Positions 44,928 through 57,526 of a stretch of DNA of 64,000 nucleotides are shown here, piece by piece (within the stretch, counting starts at the first letter, position 1; each line of letters begins with the position of its first letter). The notes beneath the pieces were generated by a model. It searched no databases. It saw only the letters and a program-made list of their open reading frames with translations, and was not told the DNA's origin. The stretch spans positions 164,276,615 through 164,340,614 of the forward strand of contig OX352772.1 in the NCBI GenBank assembly GCA_947095535.1, in the 5' to 3' direction. The position numbers and the translations under genes are program-made. This DNA is from Poecilobothrus nobilitatus (taxonomy: Eukaryota > Arthropoda > Insecta > Diptera > Dolichopodidae).

Positions 44928-46926
44928 CTAACCCAAGCTTCCAAAGTCCGAACCCAAAGACGAAATCCTCTCAAATTTCAGAGACCTAAATCAAACATGA
45001 AAGAACACCACTCTGCCAAATTTAAAGGTTATATCTTTGTTGTTTTTGGAGATAATCTCATTTGCTCTGGAGCTCGTTCGGAAGCTTCCAAAATCCAAAC
45101 CCATGGACCATATCCTTTTAAATTTCAGAGACATAAATCAAACGGGAAGGAACATCATTGAAAAAAATTTAAAGGTTCTATCTTTGTTGGTTTTGGAGAT
45201 AATCTCATTTACTCTGGGGCTCGTTCGGAAGCTTCCAATATACGAATCTATGGTTCAAATTCTTTCAAATGTTAGTTTCCAATTTTATAGAAAAGGAAAC
45301 ATAACAGCACACTCTTGTACTAAAAATAAAGGTTCTATCTTTGTTGGTTATGGAGATATACTCGTTTGCTCTAGGGCTCGTTCGGAAACTTCCAAGATCC
45401 GAACCCATGAACCAAATCCTCTCAAGTTTCAGAGACTTAAATAAAACATGAAAGAACACCACTCTGCCAAATTTATAGGTTATATCTTTATTGGTTTTGG
45501 AGATAATTGTTATAAACGGTAATGACACCACTAACAATAAGAAAGCTTTATTTTAAATATAATTATTTTCCCATAGATTTATTTTCAATAAATCTAAAAC
45601 ATTCTTGTCAATTCAGCATTTGCACATTATATAATACATATTATTACTTTCCCATAGACAAAATTCTCATTATGTTAATACGACACCTATATTCTTAAAA
45701 AAAGTAAATAATTTTTATCCCATAAATTTACCTTCAGTAAATCTACACATTCCTGCAAATTCAGCATTTGCAATATTATCATAAAAACATAATTATTTTC
45801 CCATATGCAAAATTCCTACTAATCGAACTTTTAATGTTCCCACAAAATAATATCTTTCCAATTAATTTTATATGCCATAAAAAACTAAATTATCCCATAG
45901 ATTTACTTTCAATAAATCTATATACAAGTTCCTGCAAATTCAGCATCTGGAACATTATTATAAAAACAATTATTTTTCACACAGACAAAATTCCTACTAA
46001 TCCTACTTTTATTGTTCCCACAAAATATTGTTTCAATAAGCAAAAATTATAATATAAATATCAGGAAATAAACGAATAAAATTAAGTTCTGTTCTGGATT
46101 TCAAACTCACCGAAGCTCCGTATAAACATTCAAAATTAATTAAATTAATAATGTATAATTAAATAAATTAAATTAAAGAATATTTAAATCGTGAAATTAG
46201 TTCTTGATTAAATTATAGAATATAAGTTATTTTTTTTTTTTGTATAAAGAAAAAAAAGTAAAATTAAAAAGTGTTAAAGCAAAATATTGTGTTTTTTTTA
46301 ATGTTCGCGAAAATCGAATCTAAAATTGATAATCTCATTTGCTCTGGTGCTCGTTCGGAAGCTTCCAAAATCCAAACCCATGGATCAAATCCTCTTAAAT
46401 TTCAGAGACATAAATCGAACGGGAAGGAACGTCATTGTACAAAATTTAAAGGTTCTATCTTTGTTGATTTTGGAGATAATCTCGTTTGCTCTGGGGCTCG
46501 TTCGGAACCTTCCAAAATTCGAACCCATGGACCAAATACTCTTAAATTTCAGAGACATAAATCGAACGGGAAGGAACATCATTGTACAAAATTTAATGGT
46601 TCTATCTTTGTTGGTTTTGGAAATAATCTCGTTTGCTCCGGAATCATTCGGAAGCTTCCAGAATCCGAACCCATGGACCGATTTTGTCCAGAACTTAGTC
46701 TTCCTTTCGTAATTAGTAACCTACTATATAAATTTTATCAAGATAGCTTTATTAGTTTTTGAATTATCGTGCGAACGGACGGACGGACGGACATCGTTAA
46801 ATCGACTCAGGAGGTGATCCTGATTCAGAATATATATACATGTCCATATCTAACTCGCTTCCTTTTGGTGGTTACAAACACCATACCAAAGTTAATATAC
46901 CCTATACTTTAGGTGTAGGGTATAAT
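44928..46926 (-). mobile_element. HINE-1d, truncated and split by an 820-bp insertion
   Basis: Reverse-oriented HINE-1 without its hairpin end: ~147-bp repeats at 44928-45507, then foreign sequence 45508-46327, then repeats resume at 46328. The 5' end is normal: the leader, a GTCC-type microsatellite (about 46776-46793) and AGGTGTAGGGTAT (46911-46923). The part from about 46560 rightward is the left flank of duplication copy 2 and matches 29320-29676. Confidence 0.8.
45508..46327. mobile_element. Unidentified 820-bp insertion flanked by GATAAT
   Basis: GATAAT at 45502-45507 and again at 46328-46333. Joining the flanks restores the expected HINE-1 monomer, so this is a real insertion with a 6-bp target duplication. 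It begins TGTTATAAACGGTAATGACA and ends CGAATCTAAAATT. It contains three diverged internal repeats with CCCATAGATTTA...TAAATCTA hairpins followed by CAGCATTTGCA (about 45571, 45719 and 45894), and AATAAA at about 46070. No coding capacity was found. A solo LTR is possible, but the ends do not match the usual TG...CA. Confidence 0.6.
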
Positions 46927-47139
46927 AAATTTGTTATTATTACGTAGAAGTAAAATTAAAAACAAAATGAATTTTTTTATTAACATTACTTAAAAGCATT
47001 AAATTACGATTTATAAAATGTACAAAAAAAAAAATGATCTAGATAAAAACATATACCGATTAGTTGTATTATAATGCAATACAATAAATGTGTTATTTTT
47101 AAAATTATATCACAATTAAAAAAAAAAACATTTTTGCTT

Positions 47140-48015
47140 AAGTAAGAATTAATTGTCTAACGTCATTAAAGTGCAAAACTGTAGTTGTACAATGTGTTTG
47201 AAAGTATTTCTGGAGATAGATGTAGAATAGAGATGACTAATTTTGATAAAAGTAGTACAACATCTATTGATGGGTTCATTTTTACCGTACTCAATTTTAT
47301 GTTTGTAATCCATTAAAATTTAGTATTTCTAGTTTGCCTAACACTATCGTTAAGTCTAAACTTGTTATTAAAAGATTGGATAGAAATACTATTATTCAGA
47401 ATATCAAAAGTAAAACATGATGACAATAATTGTCTACGTAAAGATAAAGAAAGCAAGTTTAATGAATTAAATCTTGTATTATAACTAGTTAGATTAGCAA
47501 AATCAAAAAGGTTATATTGATTCCTTAATGCAAATAAAAGAAATTGCTTTTGAACTGATTCGATTGAATTGAACTGCAAAGGCTGGATCCCAAACAATGT
47601 TACCGTATTCTAAGATAAATCGAACTAGGCAGCAATAAAAAGATTTTGTCACAGCTATATTGCTAAATTCTTTAGCTCTTCTCTTCATGAAACCTTACAT
47701 TTTATTAGCCTTTGAAACTATTAGGTCATAGTGAAGATTGTAATTAAGTTTATTATCGAGGAGAATTTTTAAATCAGAAATGCTAAAAACCCTTTCAAGT
47801 GTTACATTATCTATTTTGTTATCATATATTAAAGAAAACCGTTTACATGAAAGCTAATAACCTTTCATTTCTGTATATTGAGTTCCAATTTATTTGACGT
47901 ACAACAAGCTTGTAATACTGATAAGCTTGATTGAAGTTTAGCTGCATCAAAATTATCTTTAATCACTTGATATATTTTTAGGTCATCAGCAAACGAAATG
48001 TGAGGTGAGAAATGT
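47140..48015 (-). pseudogene. LINE-D-family RT fragment, copy 2
   Basis: Counterpart of 29880-30750. It keeps 94 codons open (47313-47597) and extends further than copy 1 at that point: the bases for AGW-type sequence (GCTGGATCCCAAACAATG, about 47580) are present here but lost in copy 1. The active site FADDLKIYQV is at about 47980. It is 5'-truncated at the same place as copy 1. Confidence 0.8.
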
Positions 48016-48289
48016 GATTTAGTTTAATAAAGAATATTACTAAGAACTCAGGATCTTTATTTTTATCAAAATGATCTATTATAAATTCCGACATTAAATT
48101 TTTGTTTATCTTTTTGATTTTTCACATAATTTCACAAAATTTCAAAACTCACTTCACAAACCGTAGACAAATTAGTACAATATAAAATCAAAATATTTTG
48201 TTCATATTACTATTTAATAATTACTATTTATACAAATATTACAACTCACCCCTCTAACCGTAGAGTTATATTATCACAAATTAAAACAA

Positions 48290-48558
48290 AAAAATGTTAT
48301 TTACATTTTTAATTCATGTTTCCTTTTATATTTATGTATATTTTAAAATCACTCTTACGTTAAAAACATATTTTGGTGTTATTCTTTACGAATGTCGTCA
48401 AAGAGTCTCTTATATTTTTATCGAATATGTTCGCATTAAAGTTGGTTGTAAATTATTAAAAATCATATATTTATTTGTTTGTTTCTTTGCTATTATTGTT
48501 TTATTCTTATTTTGTTTATTTTGCACATTTCCACTATCTTTTTTGTCCCATATAATTG
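48290..48558 (+). other. LINE-E 5' untranslated region, uninterrupted in copy 2
   Basis: Same as 31000-31227 joined to 32528-32584. The HINE-3b insertion is absent. The join point TTTGCTATTATTGTTTTATT lies at about 48486-48505. Confidence 0.6.
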
Positions 48559-49274
48559 ATGGCTAACAATATCGTAAATTTTAGAGATTTGTTAAAAATA
48601 AATTATTTTACGTATTTAGATTTTATCGAAAGCTTTAAACTTAAAAACAATTTCAACTTGGTTTATTTAAATATACAAAGTTTAAGAAACAAATTTTATA
48701 ATCTTGAAACACTAATTAATAATTTCAAAACGAATATTCATGTAATTGTAAGTACTTACTGAAATTTGGATTCATAATTCAGAAAATCATTTTTTTAATA
48801 TTGAAGGCTTCAATGTTCTTCGATGAACAGAGCTGGTCTCGTGGTGTTGCCATATACGTGAAGGAAGATATTGATAGTTACCAAATTAATAATGAAGAAT
48901 TGAAAAAAAAAACTAATCTTTTAGAAGTGAAACTAAGGAAACATAATTTCAATGTCTTTGGAATTTACAGAGCACGCGAAACGCGTTTGATTCATTTATT
49001 TTTAAAAAAGAAAACCTGGATCACGAATGAAATAATAGAGTTAATGAAACTAAGAGATTCCTTTTCCAAGTACAAAAAAAAATTTCCAGATGATAGTTAT
49101 ATTGAAAGCTTATACAAAAAGCATAAAAATAAGATTAAAACTCTAGTTATAGCTTCAAATCAGAAATTCTTTTCAGACTTAATTACAAAAAACTCTAAAA
49201 ATAACAAAAAAACTTGGGAGTGCTACAAAAAAAATCATGTTCGGACTCGGAGTCATAAAAACAAATTAAAGTAA
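48559..49274 (+). pseudogene. LINE-E endonuclease remnant and linker, copy 2
   Basis: ATG 48559 starts the same NIVNFRDLLKINYFTYLDFI protein. After the stop near 48762, a 157-codon frame (48801-49274) runs SWSRGVAIYVKEDID, FNVFGIYRARETRL, KKKTWITNEIIELMKLRD and SKYKKKFPDDSYIESLYKKH into the linker without the copy-1 frameshift. The missing second half of the endonuclease is shared with copy 1. Confidence 0.76.
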
Positions 49275-50890
49275 TTAATTGCAACAATATTATATTAGAA
49301 AACGAAAAAGAAATTGCTACGGTATTTAAAGACTACTTTATAAAAGTAGGAAATAAGATTAGTATTCCCTTAGATAATATTGACGTACATTATATAAATG
49401 AATTTCGGAGAAATATCTTTACTAATTTTGTTTTATTTCCCACAAATATAGAAGAGATAAAAAGGGTCGTTAAATCGCTTAATTTGACGGCTGCCACGGA
49501 TTTTGATAATATTTCTACCGAATTTATTCAGAAATTCTCTACACATTTGATGCCTTCTATTCATAAATTTATAAATTAGTCGTTTCAATATGAAATATTC
49601 CCAAGCAGTTTAAAAATTGCTATTGTAAATCCGATTTTTAAAACAGAGCATCAACTGATTGCTCGAATTATCGACCGATTTCAATCCTTCCAGCTTTTTC
49701 TAAAATTTTTGAAAATGTTGTTAAAAATAGATTTAACATATTTTTAAATAATAATCCAATCTTAAGTAAGAACCAATTTGGTTTTGAAGAAAACTCGAAC
49801 ACAACAACAGTTTGTCTATTTATAAATGAATTTATCACAAAAAGTATAGATGCTGGGAAATAAGTTGGTTGTGTCTTTCCAGATATTAAAAAGGTTTTTG
49901 ATTGTGTTGATATCGATATTTTACTCCTAAAACTTGCGAACTTAATTTTCTCAACGGGTCAGGTAAACTTTTTTAAATTTTATCTCAAGGGCCGTAAACA
50001 AATAGTACGCTGTAACAATGTATTAAGTTCAAAAAAAATTATCTTGCAAGGCGTGCCACAGAGATCAATTTTAGGGCCTCTACTTTTTAAATTATATATT
50101 GATGATATTACGAAATTAGAACTGAAAGGCCCCTTGCAATTGTTTGCAGATGATGCAGTCTTGAAATATGCATATGACGACCAGGTTTAACTTATCATTT
50201 AATTGAAGAATAGTTAAGAAAGCATCGTTTAGTTTTAAATCTGAAAAAAAACTAAAATTTTGCCGTTCGAAAATAAAATTTTTAATTTTGATAGTAAATT
50301 TTCTTTCAAAAATGGGTCCTTAGAAGTTGTAAAAAAATTTAATTATTTAGGTCTAATTATTGATAGTAAGTCAAACTGGAGTTCCCATATCAAATAATAA
50401 AAAAAATTTCCTCATATATCTTCATATTAAGATTATTGCGTAATTTTCTATCAACTAATGCTTTATATGCAATATATTCACCTCACATCAATTCACATAT
50501 TAGTTATCTAAATCTCATTTGGAGTAGGGCACCCCAAATCTACTTAAATAAGCTAGAAATTATGAACAAAAAATGCTTTAAAATCATTAAAAATCTACCT
50601 ACCCCTCTCACTTATTATACTCTCAACAATATATTAGTCTCATAGAAATAGATATGAATTGCTCTGTACTGCTTTTAAAATAGTAAATAACCTGTTGAAA
50701 CACAACTTTCTTCTAAATAGAAGATTAGACATTCACTGGCATAGCACTAGCAACAAATTAAATTTTTATCTCTCCTTATTTAGAACCGGAAACCAAAGAA
50801 ATAATTGTCTATACAATTGCTTAAAAGCCTTCAACGAGCTACCCGAAGATTTAAAAATTTTATGTAACTTTAACATAAAAAAACGAGAAA
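49275..50890 (+). pseudogene. LINE-E reverse transcriptase, active site retained, copy 2
   Basis: Parallel to 33260-34880, but it keeps TKLELKGPLQLFADDAVLKY (about 50110-50170), including the catalytic Asp pair deleted in copy 1. It has its own stop (TAA for TAT at about 49861, before CVFPDIKKVFDCVD). C-terminal frames at 50436-50645 and 50659-50890 match copy 1. The 3' end is joined to HINE-2c. Confidence 0.8.
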
Positions 50891-52500
50891 GAATACAGTT
50901 GCCTTTGTCAACTCTTAGATACCCGTACGAACCGTTAGTATGTTCACAGCCTGTCACTTTGCTTACAATATTATTTTTTTAATATTTTAGTATTTTAAAC
51001 TAATTTGGATGAATTTTATAATTTCTAGAACTATGGGTTGTACATATATTCAAACTATATGTTTATACATTCTTCAAAAGCAGATTCTAACCTTCCACAT
51101 AACGATTATCAATCCAAAACTTTTTCAAATATTTTATAGTACCATTTAATATTAAGCGTTAAATGTATATTTAATTTACTTAGTACAAAATAGTAAATAT
51201 AATTTTAAATATTATATTATATTAATGCGCACATAGTATATTTATATTGTTATAATTATATCGCCATACATTGCAATATTTCTTTAAAAATATTTCCATT
51301 CATAGAATAATTTCTTATAAGTACAATAAAATACATATACTCGTATGTATGTAAATACGGTGCTATATAATATACATCTATACTCTTGTCATTCATTCAT
51401 CAGTGACATATACGATATGTAAATAAACATGTATATAAGTATGTGTGTATATCAATATCATATAAATAAAAATTCTTCAAGCAACCGTAATGTTGTTTAT
51501 TTATTTACATTTTTTTGTACTACGCATTATATCCTCAACAATTTCAAATTATCAAGTACAACAAAATGCAAAAAATTCGTTAAAGAAATTTGTTAGAAAA
51601 TTTGAAAAAATCAAGCAACACTTTCGTCAATTATAAAGTAATCCTATATTGTTGTTAACAGAAATAAGAGTATAATGTTGAAGCTTTAATTTTTGTGTAT
51701 TACTTCAAAAAAATGTTAACAGGTGTTCAAGTTACAGGTGTTTAAAAATAGGAAATTTTCAGTTTTTGACTCCTTACAGCTCCTAAACGAGGAGTGATAA
51801 AAAAATAATTTCTGAAATGACTCATACTTATTTTCAGAAATCTAACTTTTATCAAAATTTCAAGTTTCCAACTTAAACCGTTTAGAAGATAGAAGGGTTA
51901 AAGGATTTTCCAAAATTTGAGTTTCGCATAACGGTAAATTAAGAAACCGTATGCCACAACTATATATTTATTGTATATATACTTTTAAAGCCAATAAAAG
52001 GAGTAATCGTTTGCCATTTTCAAAATGAAGATATACCTTATACAACTTGTGCTATAACAATTTAAATATAGAGCTTTTTTGAACCTTTGGGGAGCTGTAG
52101 CTCCTTAACGCGTGGGCCTACAGAAAAATTAATTTTAACATAACTAATATTTTTATGATATCTATGAGCAGTTAAAATTTAATGGCTCTATTTCAAAAAA
52201 TTGTGAAGATCTAAAAGTTAGTTGTTCGGGAGCTACCCGAAGTTTTGGTCGGAACTCAACCAAAAAAAATAAAGAACCTACAAATTGCTCCCAGAATATT
52301 TTGTGTAAATTTAAAGATTCTAACTTTCTTAGCTTTTGAGTTAGCGTGATGACGGACGGACGGACATGGTTCAATCGACTTAGAATTTTTTTCTGATCCG
52401 ATCCATACATTTGAAGGTATATCTAGCTCGCTTATTTCGAGGTGTTACAAACGGAGGAGTAATTTTATTATACCCGATACTTATCGTACGGGTATAAAAA
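50876..52500 (-). mobile_element. HINE-2c, copy 2
   Basis: Counterpart of HINE-2b: hairpin end at about 50890-50915, ATACCCGTACGAA at about 50920, and 5' terminus TTATCGTACGGGTATA (about 52481-52496). The terminal GGGTATA is intact here, whereas copy 1 has GGGTCTA. The microsatellite is short (GACGGACGGACGGAC at about 52352-52366). Confidence 0.8.
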
Positions 52501-52639
52501 TAAGAGCACTTTTAGTCGAAAATTAAAGCACTATACTAACAAAATTAACATAATATATCTTATTAACTTTTAATCGGTAGTATACAGTTACACTAACAAT
52601 AACGTCAAATGACGAATTTTGAAAACCTTAAGTTGAAGT

Positions 52640-52793
52640 TTTTTTTTTTTTTTAATGCCTTTCCTGTTCAGGCGTGGCTGTAAATGTCGTAAGGGGGAAT
52701 AACTCTTACGAAGTGTGTGGGATTCGAACCCACACTCTCTCGGTGTTTACAGCGTATTTTATACGCTCTTACCCACTAGGTCACCGAGGCCCC
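52640..52793 (-). mobile_element. SINE-1, copy 2, with a body deletion
   Basis: Same insertion as 36644-36833, with flanking repeats AGTTGAAGT (52631-52639, one change) and AGTTAAAGT (52794-52802). About 40 bp of the body, including the CCACATTTATGTGG hairpin, are deleted between two CTTTTC/CTTTCC-like stretches. The tRNA-like head is intact. The A tail is longer than in copy 1. Confidence 0.78.
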
Positions 52794-53274
52794 AGTTAAA
52801 GTATATTTAAATTGAGTTAAATTCATTAATTAAAAGTAAATAAAAAATTTAAATGTTCTACTATTAAATATATTGCAAATATATTATTATTATTATTTAT
52901 TTATTTATTTCTTTCATAATATTTTACATGTGTTTATTTATTTGGTTTATTTTTACAGTGTTTAAATATATTTAAATAATTTGTTCAACTGTGATATTAT
53001 TTTATAAATTACAATTTTGAAATTTATTTAATGTAGGTACATTTAATTATTTATAAGGAAAATAAATAAAAACTTTATCCGAAAATTTTTAATAAAACTA
53101 AAACTAACTATAACTATGTTGAATTTTATTTTTAATATATTTAACATGATATCAACAGTATCCAATCCAGCCTTAAGATGAAGTTTATTTGTGGAGTAAA
53201 AAAACTGGCGGCTCAAGGGCGTGCGAACGGTGCAACCGCATAGGGCCCCGCGCTATAAAGGCCTCGCAGCCCCC

Positions 53275-54835
53275 CATCGGACCTTTGTGTTTTTTTACAT
53301 ATTTTTTTCCAACAACATGAATATCAAGATAAAACAAAGCAACAACGTGTGAGAATCATAAAAATAAAAGCGATATACATACAAATGTAGCTATAAAAAT
53401 GGAATCTATTTTAAATTTTATTTAAAAAAAACCATCGTTTTAATAGTGAAGGTACCTTCTTGAATATTTTACAGAATAATTTACTTATCTAATTTTTTAG
53501 TAATCTTTCAACTATACCAAATAATAAAAGCAAGTCCAGCCACATTATATTAAAATATATATTTACATAGAATTAGTATACATTATGTAAAATTCAAAAA
53601 ATCAGTGTAAAATTTGATTTCAACTTTTTCGTTTTGAGATTTCCTTGGAATTTTTGTTTTGCTTTATTTTGTTTTTTATGCGTTTACATGGTTTCAGTGT
53701 AAAAACTTTTTACAACAAAATATGGGCTTGTCAGTGAACACTGATTGAAAAACTGAACCTGTAATTCGCGGCATTTGAAATTGAGTTGAGTTGAAATCAG
53801 AGAACAAAAATCCAACAATAGAAAAATAAAAAACAAAGAGTGTTATTTCCTTGTTCATAAATAATATTATAAAATACTAGGGGCCCTGTAGCCCTGTGTC
53901 CTTTACCCTGTATACGTAATTTCAAAGAGATACTTTATAAATTTACATCATATATGTATACACTTTATAAATATTTAAATTTAATGGTTTTAAAAAAATG
54001 CTCAAAATAAAAACAATCAAACCAAAGCAATCTATGAAAGTAAAATTAATAAAACAAAAATCTCAATCAATATCATTCGTAATATTTTCAATGCATATAT
54101 AGATGAATGATGATATTTTATAAATTTTTAAATTTGTTTTTATTTTTTATTTCTATTTGAACAACACGCTAAGTATATATATATAGTATATACATTTAGT
54201 TTTATTCTTTTTTTTTTATTAAGTGAAATTTTATTATGTATTTTTATTGTAGATATCATTAGTAATTACACTTATAGGTTACCTATCTGTCAATACTATA
54301 AAAATAATAATAATGTGTATTTATTATTATAATAGGTTTTGTAATACAAAAATCGTATGAAAATATATGTACTTATATTCAAAACTTAACGAATGTTTGG
54401 CGAATGTCATAATAGGTAGTGTGTGGCTGAAAACTACTAAATTATAATTATAGATTGTTTTATTCTATTTAGTTATTCGTATTTGCGAATGATTTTATAG
54501 TACATATTTGAAAATAGTTCAATTCAAATTAGAGTCAGAGATCAAAAATTAATTCTTATCTTATTTGCTTATTTTTTAATTAGAGTAACGTATTTTTTCT
54601 TTGATGTTAGTGAAACGTACATACTTACAATACTTTCATTTTTAAAAATAACTGGAATATTTATTAAGGCTGAAGAAAACTAAGTTTTATACTGTTGCTG
54701 TAAACAATACCTTTAAACAAGTGAATTGTAAGTACATACATATATTTATTTACTTTATGTATCTCCAGTAATTAAATTTTATTTTTACATAAAATTTTAT
54801 TGAACGCACGCACTTATTTTATATATTTTTTCAAC
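53275..54835. other. hAT 5' non-coding region, copy 2
   Basis: AT-rich, without frames. 53611 is the point from which the third partial copy (62319 onward) was duplicated. Confidence 0.55.
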
Positions 54836-57030
54836 ATGACTAGCAGAGATAGGGATGCAGAAAGAAAATATTTGTGCGGCTCTGATAAATTGAACAAAAA
54901 GAAAGAGAGAAGAACTTGCGTAAAAACAAAGAAATGCACTTGCAAAATTTTTAAAAACCCAAAATGTTCAAGAAACTCAAGAAACGGATAATTCACAATT
55001 ACTAAGAAATCAAGTTTGCGGATGAAATTAGCCCTAGCAACATATACGAAATCGATCCTGATCATCACAAAACCAGTTATCGTCTTAATTAAGAGGAAGA
55101 CAATTATGAATTAGAGGGAAACGCACAAACGGAAGAGTTTTTGCCGACGTGGAAGAAAGAACAAGAAGAATTCTTCTGTGAACCGCAACGTCAAGAAAAC
55201 CAACAAAGCGACGAAAATTACGACATAAATTATCCTGGTACTTGGCCTAAAATAATAACTGATAAAATTAGAATAAGTATCATACATTTAAGTTCGCGAT
55301 TAAAAAGTCATGAAAGATCCGCAAATCATTTACAAGCAATGTACAAACTATTAGAATTTGAAAATAATTTGAAACTGAAACACAACGATTATGTGAACGA
55401 ATCGCAACTGCAATTTTATATTTATCAGGACATAATTTAGCTTTCAGAGGAAGTAGTGATGTTAACCGTTATTTTTTAGATCTCATGGAATTACTTGCAA
55501 AATTTGATCCAATTATGAAACAACATTTGGATCATTGCGTGAAGTTTAGATCAATGCGCTCTTATTTGTCTCATAAAATACAAGATGAACTAATTTCTGC
55601 TTTGTTTTTTAGAAAGAAAAAAGGAAAAGGTTAAATAATAAATTTAGTTAAGAAAGCTAAGTATTTCACAATTTTATTAGATTGCACTCCAGACGTAAGC
55701 CAGCAAGAACAATTATCTGTTCTTTTAAGATATGTTAATGTAAATGACTTTGAAAACAACGTAAGTATACAAGAACGATTTATTTGTTTTGGAACAGTAA
55801 AAGACTCAACAGGGAAGGGATTATCAGCCAAAATTGAAAATATATTAGAAAAGGAGTATTTAGATTTAGGGAACTGTCGAGGACAGGGGTTGGATAATGG
55901 AGCTAATATGAGAGGTATATATAAAAGCGTGCAAGCACTTATTCTACAAAATATTCCAAAGCACATTATATGCCTTGCGGATTTTTTTGGGACTTTACGA
56001 TGCATATACAATATTATTGCTGGTTCTACAATACGGTGAAGTATATTAAAAGAACATATTGAGTATCTAACTCCAAAACCACTGTTCGAACCGTGAAACG
56101 AGGTTCGAATATCGCCTCGAAAGTGTGAAAGGGGTGAGATACCAAGTGCCACAATTTTCTCTAGCTTTGAAAGCCCTTTATGGTCATACTAGTGACATGA
56201 ATACAAAATCCGAAATTCAATCAATTGAAAATAAACTTACTGCATTTGAATTTTTTGTAAGTCCGGTCATTTGGTACGACATACTGAATGAAGTAAATAT
56301 TGTGAGTAAGTCATTTCAAAATTCTAATATAGATATCGGTACTGCATATTCACATTTAAAAGGCGTTTTAAATTTTTTTGAAAAGTATTGTGAATCAGGA
56401 TTCAAATTTTTTTAATAACTGCTAAGGAAATAGCTGAAGAATTAAAAGTGACCCGAGAATTTAAAAATCAAAGAGCTGGAAAAAAAAAAACAATTTTGTT
56501 ATGAAGGAGCCGATCATCTGGCGAAGAATTGTTCAGAATTCAATATTTTCTTGTGATAGTTGATACTGCAATTATTTCTCATATGGTTTTTTATATAATT
56601 CGGATAAAATTCAAAAACTAACTGCAGACGATCTTCTTAAATGTTGCCAAGACTTAAATGGGACGTTGGAAGACTATATTGATTGCATTGATTTATTTAA
56701 TGAAATCAAACTTTGTCGTAGAGTTTTAAAGATTACGTTAAGAGCCTTCCAGGATTACGTTATTACAAATATTACAATGTATCTTCAAAAATAATTTATG
56801 CGAATTGTATCCAAATTTTGTCACTGTCCTAAAAATTCTATTAACTTTACCTATTACCGTCGAATCTGCAGAAAGATCTTTCTCCAGATTGAAAATAATA
56901 AAAAAATATTTTTGAGATCCAGTGTTAGTCAAGAATGATTTATCCCCTTAACCATTTTATCAATCGAATCCGAATATAAATATGATGATATTATCAACAA
57001 ATTTGTTATAAAACGTGTAAAAAAATTATA
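54836..57030 (+). pseudogene. hAT transposase (DUF4371, ZMYM1-like) pseudogene, copy 2
   Basis: Starts MTSRDRDAERKYLCGSDKLN, with a Lys/Cys-rich N-terminus. 55141-55440 has PGTWPKIITDKIRISIIHLS and LKSHERSANHLQAMYKLL, with the zinc-finger part deleted as in copy 1. The region absent from copy 1 encodes AKYFTILLDCTPDVSQQEQL, LSVLLRYVNVNDFENNVSIQ and NCRGQGLDNGANMRGIYKSV, the DUF4371/RNase H-like core. A frameshifted part follows (56125-56415) with YQVPQFSLALKALYGHTSDM and FFVSPVIWYDILNEVNIVSK. The C-terminal dimerisation block SAERSFSRLKIIKKYFRSS is at about 56865-56925. Stops and shifts make it inactive. It would have cut and pasted the element via its terminal repeats. Confidence 0.85.
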
Positions 57031-57372
57031 AATCCAATATTGTAACCTCAATTTTATCAGCATATTAAATTCTAATTTATCTATTTATAATTTTATATTA
57101 AGTATATAATATGAAGTAAATATTTTTGTTATTAAATTAATAATGCTTTTTTGTGTGATTGAAATATTATTTTGCTTTTTGTTTAACAATTAATTTTACT
57201 TTTATTTATTTTAAATGTTAATTTTATTTTTATTATTTTCGAATTGTTTATTTGCGTTAATATAATAAATAGCAGATTGCAATAAATTATTATTTTTTTG
57301 TACGAAATTTGTTTCAAGGTCTCGCACTTTGCAACTTTGCACCGGGCCCCGCTTTTGTTCGAGCCGGCGCTG

Positions 57373-57510
57373 ATCCCAAATAGCAGAACCATATAAGATT
57401 ACTGCTAGAAATATGGTTTTAGCTATAATCATTGTATTTTCATTTGATAGAGAAGAGTTTCCATGTATAAGTGGGTATGGTATAGGGCTTTAATACATTT
57501 TATGAAAATT
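57373..57510 (-). pseudogene. LINE-F RT scrap, copy 2
   Basis: Same as 40503-40640: minus-strand MIIAKTIFLAVILYGSAIWD running into the hAT right end. Confidence 0.62.
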
Positions 57511-57526
57511 CTATTTTAATTTGAAT

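Larger units (their letters stand above)
53205..57372 (+). mobile_element. hAT transposon, copy 2 (longest copy)
   Basis: Left end CTGGCGGCTCAAGGG, right end GAGCCGGCGCTG, the reverse complement of CAGCGCCGGCTC, so the terminal inverted repeat is recognisable here. Same internal order as copy 1, plus the 911 bp of catalytic-domain coding sequence that copy 1 has lost. Confidence 0.7.

Noticed and set aside
45768..46052. 94-codon plus-strand frame in the 820-bp insertion
   Set aside because: AT-rich composition with no motif; it spans the hairpin repeats, so it is likely chance.
55631..56152. 173-codon minus-strand frame in hAT copy 2
   Set aside because: It is antisense to the recognisable DUF4371 transposase coding sequence and carries no motif.
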